Assembly: GCA_017505635.1 (NCBI GenBank)
Contig: JAFVOU010000042.1
Location: forward strand, 1 to 64,000
Direction: 5' to 3'
Origin: Oscillospiraceae bacterium
GTDB taxonomy: Bacteria; Bacillota; Clostridia; Oscillospirales; Ruminococcaceae
DNA length: 64,000 bases
Position 1 is the stretch's first letter. Every line of letters starts with the position of its first letter. The position numbers and the translations under genes are program-made. A model generated the notes under the pieces. It was not told where the DNA came from, made no database searches, and was given only the letters and a program-made list of their open reading frames with translations. Of this stretch, positions 61,387 through 64,000 are shown piece by piece.

Positions 61387-62343
61387 TTAACCATTGATTG
61401 CAGCAAATGCTGCTGCTGCTTTGCTTACAGCCTGTTTAGCGCCTTTAGAAGAGTATGTGCAGTTTGCAATGATGTCTGCACCGCTGTCATCTGTTGCACC
61501 GATAAATTTGTTGATGTAGTCTTCGTTTGCAATTTTGTCGCCGAGACCTGGTGTTTCACTGGATGTATCGAACATAACACCTGTGATAACGCCTGTTTCA
61601 TCGAAGGAAACGTATGCTTTAAGCATAAGACCGGACTGGTGTTCATCACCGATGATACCGTTACCTTTGCCTTCTGTTACAAGAACAAGGCCTTTGTCGG
61701 ATGTGTATGCTTCAAGAACATCTTCGTGTGCAACGTCTGTTGCAACCATGTTGCCGAAGTATTCTGCAACTTTTTCTTCAAATGTAAGTTCAACAATAAC
61801 AACACCAAGAGCTTTTTCGCTGAATGCTTTGTAAGCAGCATCCATAGCAGAGATAGCAGCTCCGGAGGAGATTGTTGTACCGGAGATTGTATCAACACCG
61901 CTAGCCTGATCGCCTTTGATGCCAAGGAACTGTTCAAGGAACCATGTTTCTTTAACGATTTTATCACCGATACCTGGAGTTTCTCCGGAACAGTCGATAA
62001 CTTTGCAGCTGATGATTGTACCTTCGTTATCGTATGCAACCATCATTTTTACAGAACCGTTACCACCGAAACCGTTGCCCTGTGCAGAAATAACATAACC
62101 AGCACCGTTTGTTGCTTTGTACATTTCTGTTACGCCTTCAACTTCAACTTCGATAGCTTCAAAGCCGTCAGCTTCTGGAAGAAGTTCGTATCTTGCAGCG
62201 TTTGCTGCTTCTGCAGCAGCTGCTGCAATAATTGGAGCTGTAATGCTGTTTACTGCTGCCAAAGCTGCAGAAACGATAATACAAATTACTGTAAGCACTA
62301 CAACTGGTTTGAGCAAGTCATTCCATGTAGAATTCTTTTTCAT
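61387..62343 (-). CDS. rnfG: Rnf complex subunit RnfG with two FMN-binding domains
   Basis: A 318-residue subunit with one N-terminal span (residues 13-33); the rest lies outside the membrane. RnfG normally has a single FMN-binding domain and about 200 residues. Here the domain is duplicated: ETPGIGDK at 121 with SGTTISS at 154-160 (T157 the likely flavin threonine), then ETPGLGDK at 263 with NCTYSS around T296. The first copy is closer to the usual SGATxT motif. A typical place in the operon, between rnfD and rnfE. Confidence 0.92.
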   Translation of the reverse strand: MKKNSTWNDLLKPVVVLTVICIIVSAALAAVNSITAPIIAAAAAEAANAARYELLPEADGFEAIEVEVEGVTEMYKATNGAGYVISAQGNGFGGNGSVKMMVAYDNEGTIISCKVIDCSGETPGIGDKIVKETWFLEQFLGIKGDQASGVDTISGTTISSGAAISAMDAAYKAFSEKALGVVIVELTFEEKVAEYFGNMVATDVAHEDVLEAYTSDKGLVLVTEGKGNGIIGDEHQSGLMLKAYVSFDETGVITGVMFDTSSETPGLGDKIANEDYINKFIGATDDSGADIIANCTYSSKGAKQAVSKAAAAFAAING

Positions 62344-62345
62344 AA

Positions 62346-63299
62346 TTATTTAGCCTCCTTTACTTTTTTAGGAGCACCAAGAGGTTTCTGTCTTGTAAGC
62401 TGATTGATGTATGGTACAAAGAGGTTCATGAGAAGGATTGCGTAGGAAACGCCTTCTGTCATTGTACCGAATACACGAATCATCATTGTGATAAGACCAA
62501 GGCCGAGACCAAATACGATTTTGCCTTTAAGTGTGTAAGGGCTTGTTACGTAGTCTGTAGCCATAAAGATAGCACCAAGGAGGAGACCGCCGCCAAGAAC
62601 GTGAACGAGTGGATCCTGACCAAAGAGTACTGCGAGAACAGCAACTGTTGCTACATATGTAACAGGGATTGCTGGGCTGATAACTTTTTTGATGAGAAGG
62701 TATACAAAACCGATGAGGAGTGCAAGAGCACTTGTTTCACCAAGAACACCACCGTGCATACCAAGGAACATTGTCATATATGGTGCGCCGCCTTCAGCAA
62801 ATGCGCCTGCTGCGTTAGCTGCAAGTGGTGTTGCTGCTGCGATTGCATCGATAGACTGTGTTGGGTGTGTAAAGTTTGTCATAGCACCTGCAAAGGAAGT
62901 TGCAAGGATGATACGAGCTGTGATAGCTGGGTTAGCAAAGTTGTAACCGATACCACCAAAGAGCTGTTTTACCATGAGAATAGCAAATGCTGCGCCAACT
63001 ACTGCCATCCAGTATGGAAGTGTGGAAGGCATATTGAAAGCGAGAAGCATACCTGTAACAACAGCGGAGAGGTCACCAACTGTCTGTTCTTTTTTCATAA
63101 GTTTGTTCCAAACATATTCAAAAACAACACAGGATACAACTGTAACGGCTGTAAGGATAACTGCTCTGTAACTAAAGATAACGCCTGCTGCGATAAGTGC
63201 AGGAATCATAGCAATGATAACATCAAGCATGATAGAGCGGCTGGAATCTTTACCTGTAATATGAGGAGCAGCTGATACTGTTAATTTCATATTGTTCAT
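62346..63299 (-). CDS. rnfD: Rnf complex subunit RnfD (membrane flavoprotein)
   Basis: A 317-residue membrane subunit. It has PHITGKDSSRSIMLDVIIAM at the N-terminus, GYNFANPAITARIILATSFA near 135, and AAATPLAANA near 160, which matches the region where FMN is attached to a threonine in RnfD/NqrB. The C-terminal YAILLMNLFVPYINQLTRQK is usual. It follows rnfC by one base. Confidence 0.95.
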   Translation of the reverse strand: MNNMKLTVSAAPHITGKDSSRSIMLDVIIAMIPALIAAGVIFSYRAVILTAVTVVSCVVFEYVWNKLMKKEQTVGDLSAVVTGMLLAFNMPSTLPYWMAVVGAAFAILMVKQLFGGIGYNFANPAITARIILATSFAGAMTNFTHPTQSIDAIAAATPLAANAAGAFAEGGAPYMTMFLGMHGGVLGETSALALLIGFVYLLIKKVISPAIPVTYVATVAVLAVLFGQDPLVHVLGGGLLLGAIFMATDYVTSPYTLKGKIVFGLGLGLITMMIRVFGTMTEGVSYAILLMNLFVPYINQLTRQKPLGAPKKVKEAK

Positions 63300-63300
63300 A

Positions 63301-64000
63301 TTAGTTTGCCGCCTTTCTTACAAAGTCTTTAGCTTCAGCCATTGTCTGTGCAACAGGGCGTTTAGCTGGACATACAAAGGAACAGCTGCCGCAAGCCATA
63401 CAGAGGTCTACGCTGAGAGCTTTGATTTCTTCTGCATCTTTAGCATTGAGAGCAAGAGCAATTTCAACTGGGGAAAGACCCATTGGACATGCTTCAACAC
63501 ATCTGCCGCAACGGATACATGCGCTTGCAGGTGCTGCTTTTGCTGCTTTTTTGCCAAATACGAGAATAGCATTGTTCTGTTTCATAACAGGAAGCTGGTC
63601 GTTCATAACTGCAGCACCCATCATTGGGCCACCGGAGATGATTTTGCCTGCTTCTTCTTTGTAACCGCCACAGAATTCGATTACGTCTGCTGTGGATGCA
63701 CCGATTACAACTTCTACGTTTTTAGGTTCTGCAACTGCATCACCGTCAACTGTAAGACGTTTTGTAACCAAAGGCATACCTGTTTTCATATATCTTGCAA
63801 CAAAACCAACGGAAGCAACGTTCATAACGATGCAGCCTACTGCGCTTGGAAGAGCGCCCTGTGGTACTTCAAGACCTGTTGCAGTTTCGATCAATGTTTT
63901 TTCTGCACCCTGTGGGTAAACGCTTGGGAGTTCACATACTGTGAAGCCTTCAAGACCTTTGCAGAGTTCTTTCATTTTTGCGATTGCTGCTGGCTTGTTC
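63301..64000 (-). CDS. rnfC: Rnf complex subunit RnfC, C-terminal part (cut by window edge)
   Basis: The reading frame is open to base 64000, so the gene continues beyond the window; 233 residues are seen, starting within NKPAAIAKMKELCKGLEG. Two 4Fe-4S motifs, CIRCGRCVEACPMGL and CMACGSCSFVCPAKR, mark the C-terminal part of RnfC, the NADH-side subunit. The NAD- and FMN-binding N-terminal half is outside the window. First known gene of the rnfCDGEAB operon; its promoter is not visible. Confidence 0.94.
   Translation of the reverse strand, partial: NKPAAIAKMKELCKGLEGFTVCELPSVYPQGAEKTLIETATGLEVPQGALPSAVGCIVMNVASVGFVARYMKTGMPLVTKRLTVDGDAVAEPKNVEVVIGASTADVIEFCGGYKEEAGKIISGGPMMGAAVMNDQLPVMKQNNAILVFGKKAAKAAPASACIRCGRCVEACPMGLSPVEIALALNAKDAEEIKALSVDLCMACGSCSFVCPAKRPVAQTMAEAKDFVRKAAN

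Overview
The window looks like a chromosomal segment of an anaerobic, endospore-forming member of the Clostridia (Bacillota). Evidence seen directly: a spoIIAA-spoIIAB-sigF sporulation operon, a division/cell-wall (dcw) cluster with a PASTA-bearing transpeptidase, a zinc-type S14, an Rnf complex, Gram-positive Shine-Dalgarno sites on nearly every gene, and a T-box leader. MurE carries the DNPR motif linked to meso-diaminopimelate, so that peptidoglycan type is inferred. No phage, IS element, CRISPR array or tRNA gene was recognised. Most genes lie on the minus strand; the window is essentially core genome with small accessory patches.

Layout, left to right. At 1-350 are the 5' tip of a 16S rRNA gene (minus strand, running off the left edge), its leader and two promoters. 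At 499-2701 are three tandem YczE-type membrane paralogues. At 2791-4222 is the spoIIA operon, followed by folC, a small MmcQ/YjbR protein and valS with its T-box leader (to 8991). At 9079-10010 two plus-strand genes encode a PC4/YdbC-like protein and an HD-domain protein. At 10058-11641 are a DivIVA-like protein and a uridine phosphorylase. The dcw cluster fills 11703-25456, in transcription order mraZ-rsmH-ftsL-pbpB/spoVD-murE-murF-mraY-ftsW-murG-murA-ftsQ-ftsZ; murD and ftsA are absent from it. It starts at a promoter followed by three 10-bp-phased TGGG repeats matching an MraZ operator.

At 25749-40359 is a mixed region: alkyladenine DNA glycosylase, a DUF1835-type protein, malQ, topB, threonine aldolase, two lipoproteins (one a probable beta-helix), secA, and a large membrane-anchored SGNH-hydrolase/Ig-like protein ending in Pro/Thr repeats. 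At 40507-55944 is the complete S10-spc-alpha ribosomal super-operon (rpsJ to rplQ, including secY, adk, map, infA, rpmJ and rpoA), preceded by a long structured leader. At 56581-59096 are rqcH and a Nif3-family gene, and at 59266-64000 the rnfCDGEAB operon with rnfC cut by the right edge.

The genes mostly serve translation, secretion, wall synthesis/division, sporulation onset and energy conservation. The most unusual points are: a histone-tail-like Lys/Ala extension on ribosomal protein L30; a duplicated FMN-binding domain in RnfG and a four-cysteine tail on RnfE; a terminator-shaped hairpin that contains the murA ribosome-binding site; long structured RNAs in the ftsL-pbpB gap and before rpsJ; the triple YczE array; and the SGNH protein with a free Pro/Thr repeat tail.
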